Assembly: GCF_002269255.1 (NCBI RefSeq)
Contig: NZ_CP022824.1
Location: 1-64,000, forward strand
From: Klebsiella quasivariicola
Lineage (GTDB): Bacteria; Pseudomonadota; Gammaproteobacteria; Enterobacterales; Enterobacteriaceae
DNA length: 64,000 bases
Direction of reading: 5' to 3'
Under the pieces are notes generated by a model. That model did no database searches. It saw nothing but the letters and a program-made list of their open reading frames with translations, and had not been told where the DNA came from. Both the position numbers and the translations under genes were made by a program. Below, one piece after another: positions 17,954 to 28,400 of this stretch. The first letter of the stretch is position 1, and each line of letters starts with the position of its first letter.

Positions 17954-18454
17954 CATTATGGGCGTTGGCCTCAACACGGTTTTACGTCACTTAAAAAACT
18001 CAGGCCGCAGTCGGTAACCTCGCGCATACAACCGGGCAGTGATGTGATTGTCTGCGCTGAAATGGACGAACAGTGGGGCTACGTCGGTGCTAAATCACGT
18101 CAGCGCTGGCTGTTTTACGCGTATGACAGGATACGGAGGACGGTTGTGGCGCACGTCTTCGGTGAACGCACTCTGGCCACACTGGAGCGTCTTCTGAGCC
18201 TGCTGTCGGCCTTTGAGGTCGTGGTATGGATGACGGATGGCTGGCCGCTGTATGAATCACGCCTGAAGGGAAAGCTGCACGTTAACAGCAAGCGTTACAC
18301 TCAGCGCATTGAGCGACATAACCTGAATCTGCGACAACATCTGGCAAGGCTGGGACGGAAGTCACTGTCGTTCTCAAAATCGGTGGAGCTGCATGACAAG
18401 GTCATCGGGCATTATCTGAACATAAAACACTATCAGTAAGTTGGGGTCATTACC
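17954..18454 (+). mobile_element. IS1 fragment, 501 bp, inverted relative to the complete copy
   Basis: It corresponds base for base in length to 15754-16254 of the complete IS1 but lies on the opposite strand. It begins in the last part of insA (CATTATGGGCG) and runs to the IS1 right end (TCATTACC). The 267 bp with the other end and most of insA are lost at the junction with the IS2-group element. Confidence 0.92.
18044..18439 (+). pseudogene. insB: insB of the truncated IS1
   Basis: The frame encodes InsB from VCAEMDEQWGYVG to the end (HYLNIKHYQ), with its normal upstream part 17954-18043 also present but cut from insA. It cannot make a full InsAB' transposase. At least two residues differ from the complete copy (VNSKRY against VISKRY; ELHDK against ELYDK). 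Confidence 0.85.
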
Positions 18455-18997
18455 CAGGCACAGTTAAGCAAAGAAGATCGCATTTACGTCAAAAAGTCCA
18501 TTCGCTGGCTTACCCTGAAGCGACCCGGCAACCTGACGCCCGCAGAGCAAAAGGCGCTGGAGGTTGTAAAGCAGGCGATCCCAGCACTTGCCATGGCCTA
18601 TGACTTCAAGGAAGCCTTCTTCTGCATCTACGACGAACCCGACAAGCAGAGTGCTCAGAACGCCTTTGAGGCTTGGAAGAACAGCCTGCCGCCTTATGGC
18701 ATGGAGCCTTTCAAAAAACTGGTAAAAACGGTACACAACCATTACGACGACATCTTTGCCTACTGGGATGCGCCGTTCTCACTCACCAATGGCTATACCG
18801 AAGGGCTCAACGGTTTGATCAAGATGTCCAACCGGTTAGGTCGGGGTTATAGCTATGAGATCATCCGTGCAAAGACGTTGTACTCCAAAGAAGCCCGCAA
18901 GGTTGGCAGTGGTATTCGAGCAGGACGAGGCAAGGTCGAGTATGGACCGCACATTCCGACATTGTTGAAGCAGGCAGAAGGTGGAGAGTTGGATTAA
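18455..18997 (+). pseudogene. ISL3-family transposase, C-terminal part, truncated by IS1
   Basis: From the IS1 border (open from 18461, QLSKEDRIYVKKSIRW) to TAA at 18995 the frame encodes about 178 residues of an ISL3-family DDE transposase. These include YDFKEAFFCIYDE and the conserved GYTEGLNGLIKMSNRLGRGY segment with the catalytic Glu. The N-terminal two-thirds are absent. It is a different subgroup from the ISL3 element at 41019-42741. The matching end repeat probably lies between 19010 and 19080 but could not be fixed. Confidence 0.85.
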
Positions 18998-19196
18998 CGC
19001 GAGAGAGGGCGCGTCTGAGAATCCAACCAATGTTAGATTTTCGCAGGGTGGTGAAAAACAGAAAAATCCAACCAGAAGCAGCTTTTTGTCCGACTAAGAA
19101 TCAAGGGTTAGAATGGATGAATTCCAACCCTAGAATGCAAATAGCCCATATAATAATTCCTTTCAGACAGGTACCGGTTAAGTGTAGCTGAGTCAG

Positions 19197-19226
19197 ACAA
19201 AAAAGCCCCCTGACGGGGGGCAAAAA
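19197..19226. terminator. Rho-independent terminator downstream of silE
   Basis: GCCCCCTGACGGGGGGC is flanked by A-runs on the left and right, giving a T-run after the hairpin on either strand. It lies 67 bp past the silE stop. Confidence 0.85.
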
Positions 19227-19292
19227 TGTAGCAACGTTGTTTCAGGAAAATCTATCAGGGAAAAGGTAACAGCACGGATACTACCGTCGCAT

Positions 19293-19724
19293 TCAGCCTG
19301 CATTGATCATGCGGCGGTGCGCTTCGGCCATGGCCTGATGTGGGCCGGATTGCCCGTTATTCATGAATTCATGAGCAACCGCTGCTCTTTCATGCTCATT
19401 CATCGCCGCGTAAGACGTTGACGGGACGGTCGTGGATACCGTGTTATTTCCCATCATCTTCTGATGACTTTCCACCATTTTCTGGTGAGCATCCGCCGAG
19501 CCGTTCGTCATGGTTTCATGAGCAATAATGGCCTGTTCATGCTGGTCCATACCGGTCATACGAGGAGCAGTCCCCTGGATCCCGACAGGAGCCTCAGCAG
19601 ACTGCATCTGGTGAGCAGGAGCCTGTGCATTGTTGACGCGATCATGGATATTCACGGTTTCAGTGGCCCAGGCCGATGAAATTAAACCAAAGCCCAGCAA
19701 AGATGCTAATACGATATTTTTCAT
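19293..19724 (-). CDS. silE: SilE, periplasmic silver-binding protein
   Basis: A periplasmic, intrinsically disordered protein that binds several Ag(I) ions through His and Met side chains and acts as a silver buffer for the efflux system. The start is ATG 19724: it gives 143 residues, the known SilE length, with a signal peptide (MKNIVLASLLGFGLISSAWA). The mature protein contains repeated M-x-x-H and H-E-x-x-x-x-AHE-x-M motifs, for example MDQHEQAIIAHETM and MNEHERAAVAHEFM. The frame continues 39 codons upstream but lacks a signal peptide there, so the longer form is rejected. It is transcribed separately from silRS, with a SilR-type palindrome about 220 bp upstream. Confidence 0.95.
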   Translation of the reverse strand: MKNIVLASLLGFGLISSAWATETVNIHDRVNNAQAPAHQMQSAEAPVGIQGTAPRMTGMDQHEQAIIAHETMTNGSADAHQKMVESHQKMMGNNTVSTTVPSTSYAAMNEHERAAVAHEFMNNGQSGPHQAMAEAHRRMINAG

Positions 19725-19944
19725 GATAACTCTCCATTTCTGAATTAGTGATGTCCGGGGAAGTACAACCGGTGTTTTCAGTTCCATAACTGAAACAAGT
19801 TCGGCAGCGTTTATTTCTCCGGAAGAGGGCTGGATATTCATTTCCTGGCGTACTCTGACGCCGGGTATTGATGAAGCAATCCAGCCTTCCTGATAAGTTG
19901 CACTAATTATATCGAATGGCTTCTGTTTGCTGCATGACAGGCTA

Positions 19945-19960
19945 ATGACATCTTTGTCAT
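19945..19960. promoter_or_regulatory. SilR/CusR-type palindrome upstream of silE
   Basis: ATGACATCTTTGTCAT is a near-perfect inverted repeat with the same half-sites as the site between silR and silC. It fits the CusR box pattern (ATGACA-n-TTGTCAT). It lies between silS and silE and probably drives metal-induced silE expression. Confidence 0.7.
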
Positions 19961-19974
19961 TTACATCTTTATTT

Positions 19975-21450
19975 TCAGCATTGGGTTTCCGGGATCATTT
20001 TCTCCAGTCTGGGCACGGATAAGATAAAACGCGTGGAGCGTACGTCTGATTCCACCTGCACTCTTCCGTGATGTGCTTCCACGATTGACTTCACAATCGC
20101 AAGGCCGATGCCGCTGCCTTCTCCTTTTCGTTGTCTGGATGGATCCACCCGATAAAAACGGTCAAACAGCCTTGATAAATGTTCTTCAGGGATCGGTTTC
20201 CCCGGATTTTCAATCACAAGGTCAAAAAAGCTCTCCTGCTCTCTTATTGAGACGGTGATTGCCTGTCCCTCCGGGGTATAACGCAGGGCATTGGATAACA
20301 GATTATTGATCGCCCTTCTGAACATTTGTGGATCTCCCTCAACCAGGCAGGGCATCCCGTTAAATTTGAGCGTGATATTGCGTTCTTCGGCCCAGGCTTC
20401 GAAAAACTCGAAGACTTTCATGACTTCCGCTCTGAGGTCAAACATGACCCTGTCAGGTATCAGCTGATTATTATCTGCCTGTGCCAGGAACAGCATATCG
20501 CTGACCATTTTGGTCATCCGGTTATACTCTTCAAGACTGGAATAGAGGACATCCTCAAGTTCCCTCTGTGTTCGATCCTGACTCAGTGCGATTTCAGTCT
20601 GCGTCACCAGATTGGTGATGGGCGTTCTGATCTCATGCGCGATATCGGCAGAGAAATTGGCCTGGCGGGTAAAGACATCCTCAATCTTTCCAATCATATG
20701 ATTGAACGAGATAACCAGTTGCTCCAGCTCAATGGGAACGCGTGTCGGTTCCAGTCGCGCATCAAGATTCTCGGAGGTGATGTTTTTAATGGCATTGCTG
20801 ACATTACGAAGGGGCAGGTGCCCCTGACGGACAGCGATTCGAATGATCAGAACAATCAACAGGCTTATCACGACGGCAATCGCAATCAGGTTCTTTTTCA
20901 GCGCATCGAGGTAATGGAGATGGAAATTAATGGATAGGCCAGTCAGCATGACATAGTTCTGCTGTTTGCCCTGAAATATCGCCTGACCAGAGGAGGCGAT
21001 AATCCTGTATGTTTCCATCTTCATTTCGGACCCGGTATCCATCGGTCCCGCAGGATCCTCCACCGTCCAGAGAAAGACATCCCGTGCGCGGCTGTGCTCG
21101 CTAAAATCTGCTGAATTCACTGCCGGGCGTAGTGCCGCCCCCTGAGCTGAGCTAAAGAGCACTTCACCCCTGGGATTGAGGAGCAAAAGGGCAACGTTGC
21201 GGTAGCTGGCAATTGATTCCTTTATTTTGCTTACTTTTTTTTCATCCGGATCTGCCGGGGACTGGAGTATACGGCTCAGTGTGGTGCTGATTTGTTGCAG
21301 ATCGCTGACATCCTGCTCGGCAAAATGCTTTTCAACAGAATGCAGCATAAACCAGGTGAAGGCGATAAACGCCAGTATTGTGGACAGGCTGATAAAAAAG
21401 GTCAGCCGCAGAGCGAGTGAGAAAGGTCGTCTGGACGGTTTGCTATGCAT
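19975..21450 (-). CDS. silS: SilS, silver/copper sensor histidine kinase
   Basis: An inner-membrane sensor kinase of the CusS family that detects periplasmic Ag(I)/Cu(I) and phosphorylates SilR. Membrane span 1 is at about 14-34, a periplasmic sensor loop runs to about 185, and span 2 is at about 188-208. HAMP follows, then the H-box DIAHEIRTPITNL and the ATPase motifs (NNLLSNALRYTPEG as N-box, RLFDRFYRVDPSRQ, GSGIGLAIVKSIVEAH as G-box). It is 491 residues, full length. The start overlaps the end of silR by 8 bp, so the two are translated together. Confidence 0.95.
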   Translation of the reverse strand: MHSKPSRRPFSLALRLTFFISLSTILAFIAFTWFMLHSVEKHFAEQDVSDLQQISTTLSRILQSPADPDEKKVSKIKESIASYRNVALLLLNPRGEVLFSSAQGAALRPAVNSADFSEHSRARDVFLWTVEDPAGPMDTGSEMKMETYRIIASSGQAIFQGKQQNYVMLTGLSINFHLHYLDALKKNLIAIAVVISLLIVLIIRIAVRQGHLPLRNVSNAIKNITSENLDARLEPTRVPIELEQLVISFNHMIGKIEDVFTRQANFSADIAHEIRTPITNLVTQTEIALSQDRTQRELEDVLYSSLEEYNRMTKMVSDMLFLAQADNNQLIPDRVMFDLRAEVMKVFEFFEAWAEERNITLKFNGMPCLVEGDPQMFRRAINNLLSNALRYTPEGQAITVSIREQESFFDLVIENPGKPIPEEHLSRLFDRFYRVDPSRQRKGEGSGIGLAIVKSIVEAHHGRVQVESDVRSTRFILSVPRLEKMIPETQC

Positions 21451-22126
21451 CCGGGATCTCCAGCATGTAGCCCACGCCCCGCACTGTCTGGATCAGTTTT
21501 GTCCCGTAATCGTTGTCTATTTTAGCGCGGAGTCGCTTTACTGCGACATCAATCGCGTTAGTGTCGCTGTCAAAATTCATGTCCCAGACCTGAGAGGCAA
21601 TCAGGGAGCGGGGAAGAACTTCTCCCTGATGGCGAATGAAGAATTCCAGCAAGCTGAACTCTTTACTGGTGAGCACAATGCGGTTCCCGGCGCGGCTGAC
21701 TTTTCTGGATACGAGATCAACCGAGAGGTCAGCCACTTTAAGCTGGCTTTCCGTGATCATCGTGTTTCCCCGCCTGAGGAGGGTTCTTACCCGGGCGAGC
21801 AGTTCAGCAAACGCAAAGGGCTTCACCAGATAATCGTCCGCACCCAGCTCAAGTCCTTTGACCCTGTGTTCAATCGTGCCAAGGGCCGTCAGCAGTAATA
21901 CCGGCATCCCCTTTCCGGCACTGCGCAGCATACGGATGATATCCCAGCCGTTTACATCAGGCAGCATGATATCCAGGATGACTAAATCATACTCGGCTGT
22001 CATGGCAAGATGATATCCGGTCAGACCATTATCAGCGTGATCCACGACGAACCCCGCCTCTGTCAGCCCCTTGCTGAGATATTCACCTGTTTTAATTTCG
22101 TCTTCAACGATTAATATTTTCATCAT
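21443..22126 (-). CDS. silR: SilR, OmpR-type response regulator
   Basis: A transcription activator of the OmpR/PhoB family, paired with SilS. The receiver domain (about 1-115) has the acidic pocket VEDE, the phosphorylated Asp in VILDIMLPDVNGWD (about residue 52) and LTAL and KPFAFAE signatures. The winged-helix output domain (about 125-225) ends TKLIQTVRGVGYMLE. The start may be the first ATG (22126) or the next (22123). It is divergent from silC; the shared 186-bp region holds the operator at 22191. Confidence 0.95.
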   Translation of the reverse strand: MMKILIVEDEIKTGEYLSKGLTEAGFVVDHADNGLTGYHLAMTAEYDLVILDIMLPDVNGWDIIRMLRSAGKGMPVLLLTALGTIEHRVKGLELGADDYLVKPFAFAELLARVRTLLRRGNTMITESQLKVADLSVDLVSRKVSRAGNRIVLTSKEFSLLEFFIRHQGEVLPRSLIASQVWDMNFDSDTNAIDVAVKRLRAKIDNDYGTKLIQTVRGVGYMLEIPDA

Positions 22127-22190
22127 GCTCCCCGGCTGGCTGCTAATGTCATTTTATTGCGCCCACGATCGTTATCAACGGATTACAGCA

Positions 22191-22210
22191 AAAATGACAA
22201 CATTGTCATT
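22191..22210. promoter_or_regulatory. SilR operator between silR and silC
   Basis: AAAATGACAACATTGTCATT is a palindrome fitting the CusR box (AAAATGACAAnnTTGTCATTTT). It lies 64 bp upstream of silR and about 100 bp upstream of silC, so one site can serve both directions. Confidence 0.82.
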
Positions 22211-22312
22211 ATCCTGTCACCCGGCAAACAGAGAGCGTTCGGTAAAGTATCCCTATCAATACTCTGGATTTCGTTTGAACCATTTACCAGGTCTGCCTGT
22301 ACGAGAAGCGTT

Positions 22313-23698
22313 ATGTTCAAATTAAAATTACTCAGCATCAGTACCATATTCATCCTGGCTGGTTGTGTTTCTCTGGCACCTGAATATCAGCGTCCGCCAG
22401 CTCCGGTTCCCCAGCAGTTTTCATTGTCTAAAAACAGTCTGACGCCTGCGGTAAACAGCTATCAGGATACGGGCTGGCGAAACTTTTTTGTCGATCCCCA
22501 GGTCAGCAGGCTGATCGGTGAAGCCCTGAATAATAACCGTGATTTGAGAATGGCTGCCCTGAAGGTTGAAGAGGCCCGGGCCCAGTTCAACGTCACGGAT
22601 GCAGATCGTTATCCCCAACTGAATGCCTCATCCGGGATCACATACAACGGTGGTCTGAAAGGTGACAAGCCGACCACACAGGAGTACGACGCGGGTCTGG
22701 AGCTCAGCTATGAGCTCGATTTTTTTGGCAAACTTAAGAACATGAGTGAGGCTGATCGCCAGAACTACTTTGCCAGCGAAGAAGCCCGTCGTGCCGTACA
22801 CATCCTGCTGGTCTCCAACGTTTCACAGAGCTATTTCAGCCAGCAACTGGCGTACGAACAACTCCGTATTGCGCGGGAAACGCTGAAAAATTATGAACAG
22901 TCCTATGCTTTCGTTGAGCAACAGCTCGTGACCGGGAGTACGAACGTTCTGGCACTTGAACAGGCGAGAGGACAAATCGAAAGTACCCGCGCCGAAATAG
23001 CCAAACGAGAAGGCGATCTGGCTCAGGCAAACAATGCCCTGCAACTGGTGCTGGGAACGTACCGCGCACTTCCGTCAGAAAAAGGGATGAAAGGCGGGGA
23101 GATCGCACCAGTAAAATTGCCACCAAATCTATCTTCACAAATTTTGCTGCAGCGACCGGATATTATGGAAGCGGAATATCAGCTGAAAGCGGCTGATGCC
23201 AATATTGGCGCAGCGCGAGCGGCCTTTTTCCCCTCCATTACCCTGACCAGTGGTCTTTCCGCAAGCAGTACGGAGCTGTCAAGCCTGTTTACGTCAGGAA
23301 GTGGAATGTGGAATTTTATCCCTAAAATTGAAATTCCTATTTTTAATGCTGGCAGGAATAAAGCCAATCTGAAGCTGGCTGAAATTCGCCAGCAACAATC
23401 GGTGGTTAATTACGAACAAAAAATTCAGTCAGCCTTTAAGGATGTTTCCGACACGCTTGCGCTGCGCGACAGTCTTAGCCAGCAACTTGAGTCACAGCAG
23501 CGTTATCTTGATTCACTTCAGATAACTCTCCAGCGTGCCAGAGGATTATATGCAAGTGGTGCTGTCAGTTACATCGAAGTGCTGGATGCAGAACGTTCCC
23601 TCTTCGCTACGCAGCAAACCATTCTCGATCTTACCTATTCCCGACAGGTTAACGAAATTAATCTGTTTACCGCGCTGGGTGGCGGTTGGGTAGAGTAA
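22313..23698 (+). CDS. silC: SilC, outer-membrane factor of the silver efflux pump
   Basis: A TolC-like outer-membrane lipoprotein channel of the CusC/NodT family, the outlet of the SilCBA pump. The start is ATG 22313, since the product then opens with a lipoprotein signal (MFKLKLLSISTIFILAGC, lipobox LAGC with Cys18) and has 461 residues, the family length. Two OEP repeats follow (about 65-255 and 275-455). The open frame extends to 22157, but that part has no signal and is rejected. First gene of silCFBA. Confidence 0.95.
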   Translation: MFKLKLLSISTIFILAGCVSLAPEYQRPPAPVPQQFSLSKNSLTPAVNSYQDTGWRNFFVDPQVSRLIGEALNNNRDLRMAALKVEEARAQFNVTDADRYPQLNASSGITYNGGLKGDKPTTQEYDAGLELSYELDFFGKLKNMSEADRQNYFASEEARRAVHILLVSNVSQSYFSQQLAYEQLRIARETLKNYEQSYAFVEQQLVTGSTNVLALEQARGQIESTRAEIAKREGDLAQANNALQLVLGTYRALPSEKGMKGGEIAPVKLPPNLSSQILLQRPDIMEAEYQLKAADANIGAARAAFFPSITLTSGLSASSTELSSLFTSGSGMWNFIPKIEIPIFNAGRNKANLKLAEIRQQQSVVNYEQKIQSAFKDVSDTLALRDSLSQQLESQQRYLDSLQITLQRARGLYASGAVSYIEVLDAERSLFATQQTILDLTYSRQVNEINLFTALGGGWVE

Positions 23699-23726
23699 AT
23701 TTATTTAATTAATCAGGAAATTAAAA

Positions 23727-24080
23727 ATGCGTAATTCACTTAAAGCCGTTTTATTTGGTGCCTTCTCTGTCATGTTTTCTGCCGGTCTTCATGCTGAAAC
23801 ACATCAGCATGGCGATATGAATGCTGCCAGTGATGCTTCGGTACAGCAGGTTATCAAGGGCACCGGTGTCGTTAAAGACATTGATATGAATAGTAAAAAG
23901 ATTACCATTTCGCACGAAGCAATCCCTGCTGTGGGCTGGCCTGCAATGACCATGCGCTTCACTTTTGTTAATGCAGACGACGCTATCAATGCCCTGAAAA
24001 CCGGCAACCATGTCGATTTCTCGTTTATTCAGCAGGGCAATATCTCCTTACTCAAAAGCATTAACGTTACGCAATCCTGA
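23727..24080 (+). CDS. silF: SilF, periplasmic metal chaperone
   Basis: A 117-residue CusF-like periplasmic chaperone that carries Ag(I)/Cu(I) to the SilB adaptor. A signal peptide (about 1-23, ending SAGLHA) is followed by a His-rich start (ETHQHGDMN) and an OB-fold. The CusF metal site is recognisable: His in ISHEAIP, Trp and Met in VGWPAMTMRF. It lies between silC and silB. Confidence 0.94.
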   Translation: MRNSLKAVLFGAFSVMFSAGLHAETHQHGDMNAASDASVQQVIKGTGVVKDIDMNSKKITISHEAIPAVGWPAMTMRFTFVNADDAINALKTGNHVDFSFIQQGNISLLKSINVTQS

Positions 24081-24193
24081 TTATCAGTCCGGAGCGAATA
24101 CATCCAGTGCGCCTGAACATTCATTAAGGGATTACTGTGAATGAATGATCGGGCGCATATGCCAGGTGTTTTGATTTTTCAGCGAGAAATTGT

Positions 24194-25486
24194 ATGGCTT
24201 CTTTAAAGATAAAATATGCTGCAATAATTATCAGCAGCCTCATAGCAGGGGGGCTGATATCGGTTACTGCCTGGCAGTATGTAAACTCATCACAAAAAAC
24301 AGTACAAACCGAACAAAAGGCACCGGAGCGAAAGGTACTTTTCTGGTATGACCCGATGAAACCGGATACCAAATTTGATAAACCCGGAAAATCTCCCTTT
24401 ATGGATATGGACCTGGTGCCGAAATATGCTGATGAAAGTGGCGATGAAAGCAGTGGCGGGATCCGTATCGATCCAACGCAGGTTCAGAATCTGGGATTAA
24501 AAACGCAAAAAGTCACGCGAGGAATGCTGAATTATTCCCAGACAATCCCGGCTAATGTCAGTTACAACGAGTATCAGTTTGTCATTGTGCAGGCGCGCTC
24601 TGACGGTTTCGTCGAAAAAGTGTATCCCCTGACGATTGGCGATCATGTGAAGAAAGGCACTCCGCTTATCGATATCACCATTCCTGAATGGGTTGAGGCA
24701 CAAAGTGAGTTCCTGCTGTTATCCGGTACAGGCGGTACGTCAACCCAGATAAAAGGGGTTCTGGAGCGACTTCGTCTGGCTGGTATGCCGGAAGAGGATA
24801 TTCAAAGGCTGCGTTCAACCCGCACAATCCAGACCCGTTTTACCATTAAAGCACCTATTGATGGTGTCATTACTGCGTTTGACCTGCGCACCGGCATGAA
24901 TATTTCGAAAGATAAAGTAGTGGCTCAGATTCAGGGGATGGACCCGGTCTGGATCAGCGCTGCAGTGCCAGAATCTATCGCATATCTGCTGAAAGATACG
25001 TCGCAGTTTGAAATTTCGGTACCGGCTTATCCGGATAAAACATTCCATGTCGAAAAATGGAACATTCTTCCCAGCGTGGATCAGACAACCCGTACGCTTC
25101 AGGTCCGTCTCCAGGTTTCTAATAAGGATGAGTTTCTCAAGCCGGGCATGAATGCCTATCTGAAACTGAATACCAAGAGCCAGGAGATGCTGCTGATACC
25201 AAGCCAGGCCGTTATCGATACCGGCAAAGAACAGCGCGTGATTACTGTTGATGATGAAGGCAAGTTTGTGCCGAAACAGATCCACGTTCTGCATGAATCA
25301 CAGCAACAGTCCGGCATCGGTTCCGGCCTGAATGAAGGCGATACCGTGGTGGTCAGTGGCCTGTTCCTCATTGACTCCGAAGCCAATATTACGGGCGCGC
25401 TGGAACGTATGCGCCACCCTGAAAAAACAGAAAGCAGTATGCCAGCAATGTCTGACCAGCCTGTAAATATGCATTCAGGGCACTGA
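24194..25486 (+). CDS. silB: SilB, periplasmic adaptor (membrane fusion protein)
   Basis: The adaptor links SilA to SilC and receives metal from SilF. An N-terminal anchor (about 7-28) is followed by a heavy-metal-binding motif (FWYDPMKPDTKFDKPGKSPF, with conserved Met residues), a barrel-sandwich hybrid with an alpha-hairpin (about 120-240), a beta-barrel (about 240-330) and a C-terminal membrane-proximal domain. It is 430 residues, full length, and stops 10 bp before silA. Confidence 0.95.
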   Translation: MASLKIKYAAIIISSLIAGGLISVTAWQYVNSSQKTVQTEQKAPERKVLFWYDPMKPDTKFDKPGKSPFMDMDLVPKYADESGDESSGGIRIDPTQVQNLGLKTQKVTRGMLNYSQTIPANVSYNEYQFVIVQARSDGFVEKVYPLTIGDHVKKGTPLIDITIPEWVEAQSEFLLLSGTGGTSTQIKGVLERLRLAGMPEEDIQRLRSTRTIQTRFTIKAPIDGVITAFDLRTGMNISKDKVVAQIQGMDPVWISAAVPESIAYLLKDTSQFEISVPAYPDKTFHVEKWNILPSVDQTTRTLQVRLQVSNKDEFLKPGMNAYLKLNTKSQEMLLIPSQAVIDTGKEQRVITVDDEGKFVPKQIHVLHESQQQSGIGSGLNEGDTVVVSGLFLIDSEANITGALERMRHPEKTESSMPAMSDQPVNMHSGH

Positions 25487-25496
25487 GGAGACGACG

Positions 25497-28400
25497 ATGA
25501 TTGAATGGATTATCCGGCGCTCTGTCGCCAACCGTTTCCTGGTCATGATGGGGGCCCTGTTTCTCAGCATCTGGGGTACATGGACGATTATTAACACGCC
25601 GGTCGATGCCTTGCCTGACCTGTCAGATGTACAGGTCATTATCAAAACCAGCTATCCCGGCCAGGCCCCGCAGATTGTAGAAAACCAGGTCACCTATCCA
25701 CTTACCACCACCATGCTGTCCGTACCTGGCGCAAAAACCGTGCGTGGTTTTTCACAGTTCGGGGATTCGTATGTGTATGTCATTTTTGAAGACGGCACCG
25801 ATCTGTACTGGGCCCGTTCCCGCGTGCTGGAATATCTGAATCAGGTTCAGGGAAAACTGCCTGCCGGTGTGAGTTCTGAAATCGGTCCTGATGCCACGGG
25901 TGTGGGCTGGATTTTTGAATATGCCCTTGTCGATCGCAACGGAAAACACGACCTTTCAGAACTGCGCTCTCTGCAGGACTGGTTCCTGAAATTTGAGCTG
26001 AAAACCATCCCGAACGTGGCTGAGGTCGCTTCGGTTGGCGGCGTGGTGAAACAGTACCAGATTCAGGTCAATCCGGTAAAACTGTCCCAGTACGGTATCA
26101 GCCTGCCCGAAGTGAAACAGGCACTTGAATCGTCTAACCAGGAGGCCGGTGGCTCATCCGTTGAAATGGCCGAAGCGGAGTATATGGTCCGTGCCAGCGG
26201 TTATCTTCAGAGCATTGATGATTTTAATAACATCGTCCTGAAAACAGGTGAGAACGGCGTGCCGGTTTATCTGCGGGATGTTGCCCGCGTGCAGACCGGG
26301 CCCGAAATGAGGCGTGGTATTGCCGAGCTGAACGGCCAGGGAGAAGTCGCTGGCGGCGTGGTGATCCTGCGGTCGGGTAAAAATGCGCGCGACGTTATCA
26401 CGGCAGTGAGGGATAAACTGGAGACGCTGAAGGCCAGCCTGCCGGAAGGCGTTGAAATCGTGACCACCTACGATCGCAGCCAGTTAATCGACCGGGCGAT
26501 TGATAACCTCAGTTACAAGCTTCTTGAAGAGTTTATCGTTGTTGCTGTCGTTTGCGCACTGTTCCTCTGGCATGTCCGTTCTGCCCTGGTGGCGATTATT
26601 TCTCTGCCACTTGGCCTGTGTATCGCCTTTATCGTCATGCACTTCCAGGGACTGAACGCCAATATCATGTCGCTGGGAGGGATAGCGATTGCCGTCGGTG
26701 CGATGGTGGATGCCGCCATTGTGATGATTGAAAATGCGCACAAACGGCTTGAGGAGTGGGATCATCAGCATCCGGGTGAGCAGATTGACAACGCCACCCG
26801 CTGGAAGGTGATTACCGACGCCTCCGTGGAAGTGGGACCCGCGTTGTTCATTAGCCTGCTGATCATCACCCTGTCCTTTATTCCTATCTTTACCCTGGAA
26901 GGGCAGGAAGGTCGTCTGTTTGGCCCGCTGGCATTCACGAAAACGTACTCCATGGCGGGAGCGGCCGCACTGGCCATCATCGTCATTCCTATTCTGATGG
27001 GATTCTGGATCCGGGGGAAAATTCCTGCCGAGACAAGTAACCCCCTGAACCGGGTGCTGATCAAAGCGTATCATCCTTTGCTGCTGCGGGTCCTCCACTG
27101 GCCAAAAACAACCCTGCTGGTTGCGGCCTTGTCCATTTTCACGGTTATCTGGCCACTGAGTCAGGTGGGCGGTGAATTTCTGCCGAAGATTAACGAGGGC
27201 GATCTGCTGTATATGCCGTCGACCTTGCCTGGCGTCTCTCCGGCAGAAGCTGCAGCGCTCCTGCAGACAACAGACAAGTTAATCAAAAGCGTTCCTGAAG
27301 TGGCTTCTGTATTTGGCAAGACCGGTAAAGCAGAGACCGCAACGGATTCCGCGCCGCTCGAAATGGTGGAAACCACGATCCAGCTCAAACCTGAGGATCA
27401 GTGGCGTCCCGGCATGACAATTGACAAGATTATTGATGAACTCGACAGGACAGTCCGTTTACCGGGTCTGGCAAACCTCTGGGTGCCGCCTATCCGTAAC
27501 CGTATTGATATGCTCTCAACCGGGATCAAAAGCCCGATAGGTATCAAAGTGTCCGGGACTGTTCTGTCCGATATCGACGCGACGGCGCAGAGTATCGAGG
27601 CGGTAGCCAAAACCGTGCCTGGCGTGGTGTCTGTCCTGGCTGAGCGACTTGAGGGCGGGCGCTACATCGATATCGATATCAACCGGGAGAAAGCTTCCCG
27701 GTACGGGATGACTGTGGGCGACGTCCAGCTGTTCGTCTCTTCAGCAATCGGTGGGGCTATGGTGGGTGAGACGGTTGAAGGCGTGGCCCGGTACCCTATT
27801 AACATTCGCTATCCGCAGGATTACCGTAACAGTCCGCAGGCGTTGAGAGAGATGCCAATCCTGACCCCAATGAAGCAGCAAATTACGCTGGGCGATGTTG
27901 CCGATATTAAGGTCGTTTCCGGACCAACCATGCTGAAAACCGAAAATGCCCGGCCAGCCAGCTGGATTTATGTTGATGCCCGCGGCAGGGACATGGTGTC
28001 GGTGGTGAACGATATTAAGACGGCCATCAGTGAGAAAGTGAAACTGAGACCGGGGACCAGTGTGGCATTCTCAGGACAGTTTGAATTACTCGAGCACGCC
28101 AATAAGAAATTAAAACTGATGGTACCGATGACGGTGATGATCATCTTCATCCTGTTATATCTGGCATTCCGCCGGGCTGATGAGGCCTTACTTATTCTGA
28201 TGAGCCTGCCGTTTGCCCTGGTTGGCGGGATATGGTTCCTGTACTGGCAGGGCTTCCATATGTCAGTGGCGACCGGAACCGGGTTTATCGCCCTGGCCGG
28301 GGTGGCAGCAGAGTTTGGCGTGGTCATGCTGATGTATCTGCGTCATGCCATTGAAGCGCACCCGGAATTGTCCCGTAAAGAGACGTTCACACCGGAAGGC

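Noticed and set aside
15754..18454. IS1-bounded composite transposon
   Set aside because: The two IS1 sequences are inverted, one is truncated, and there is no common target duplication, so this is a relic and not a mobile unit.
19725..19841. Longer SilE start
   Set aside because: The extra 39 codons lack a signal peptide, and the internal ATG 19724 gives the known length with a clear signal.
26484..27098. Antisense open frame of 204 codons within silA
   Set aside because: A shadow of silA with no independent start signals; its residue composition is not protein-like.
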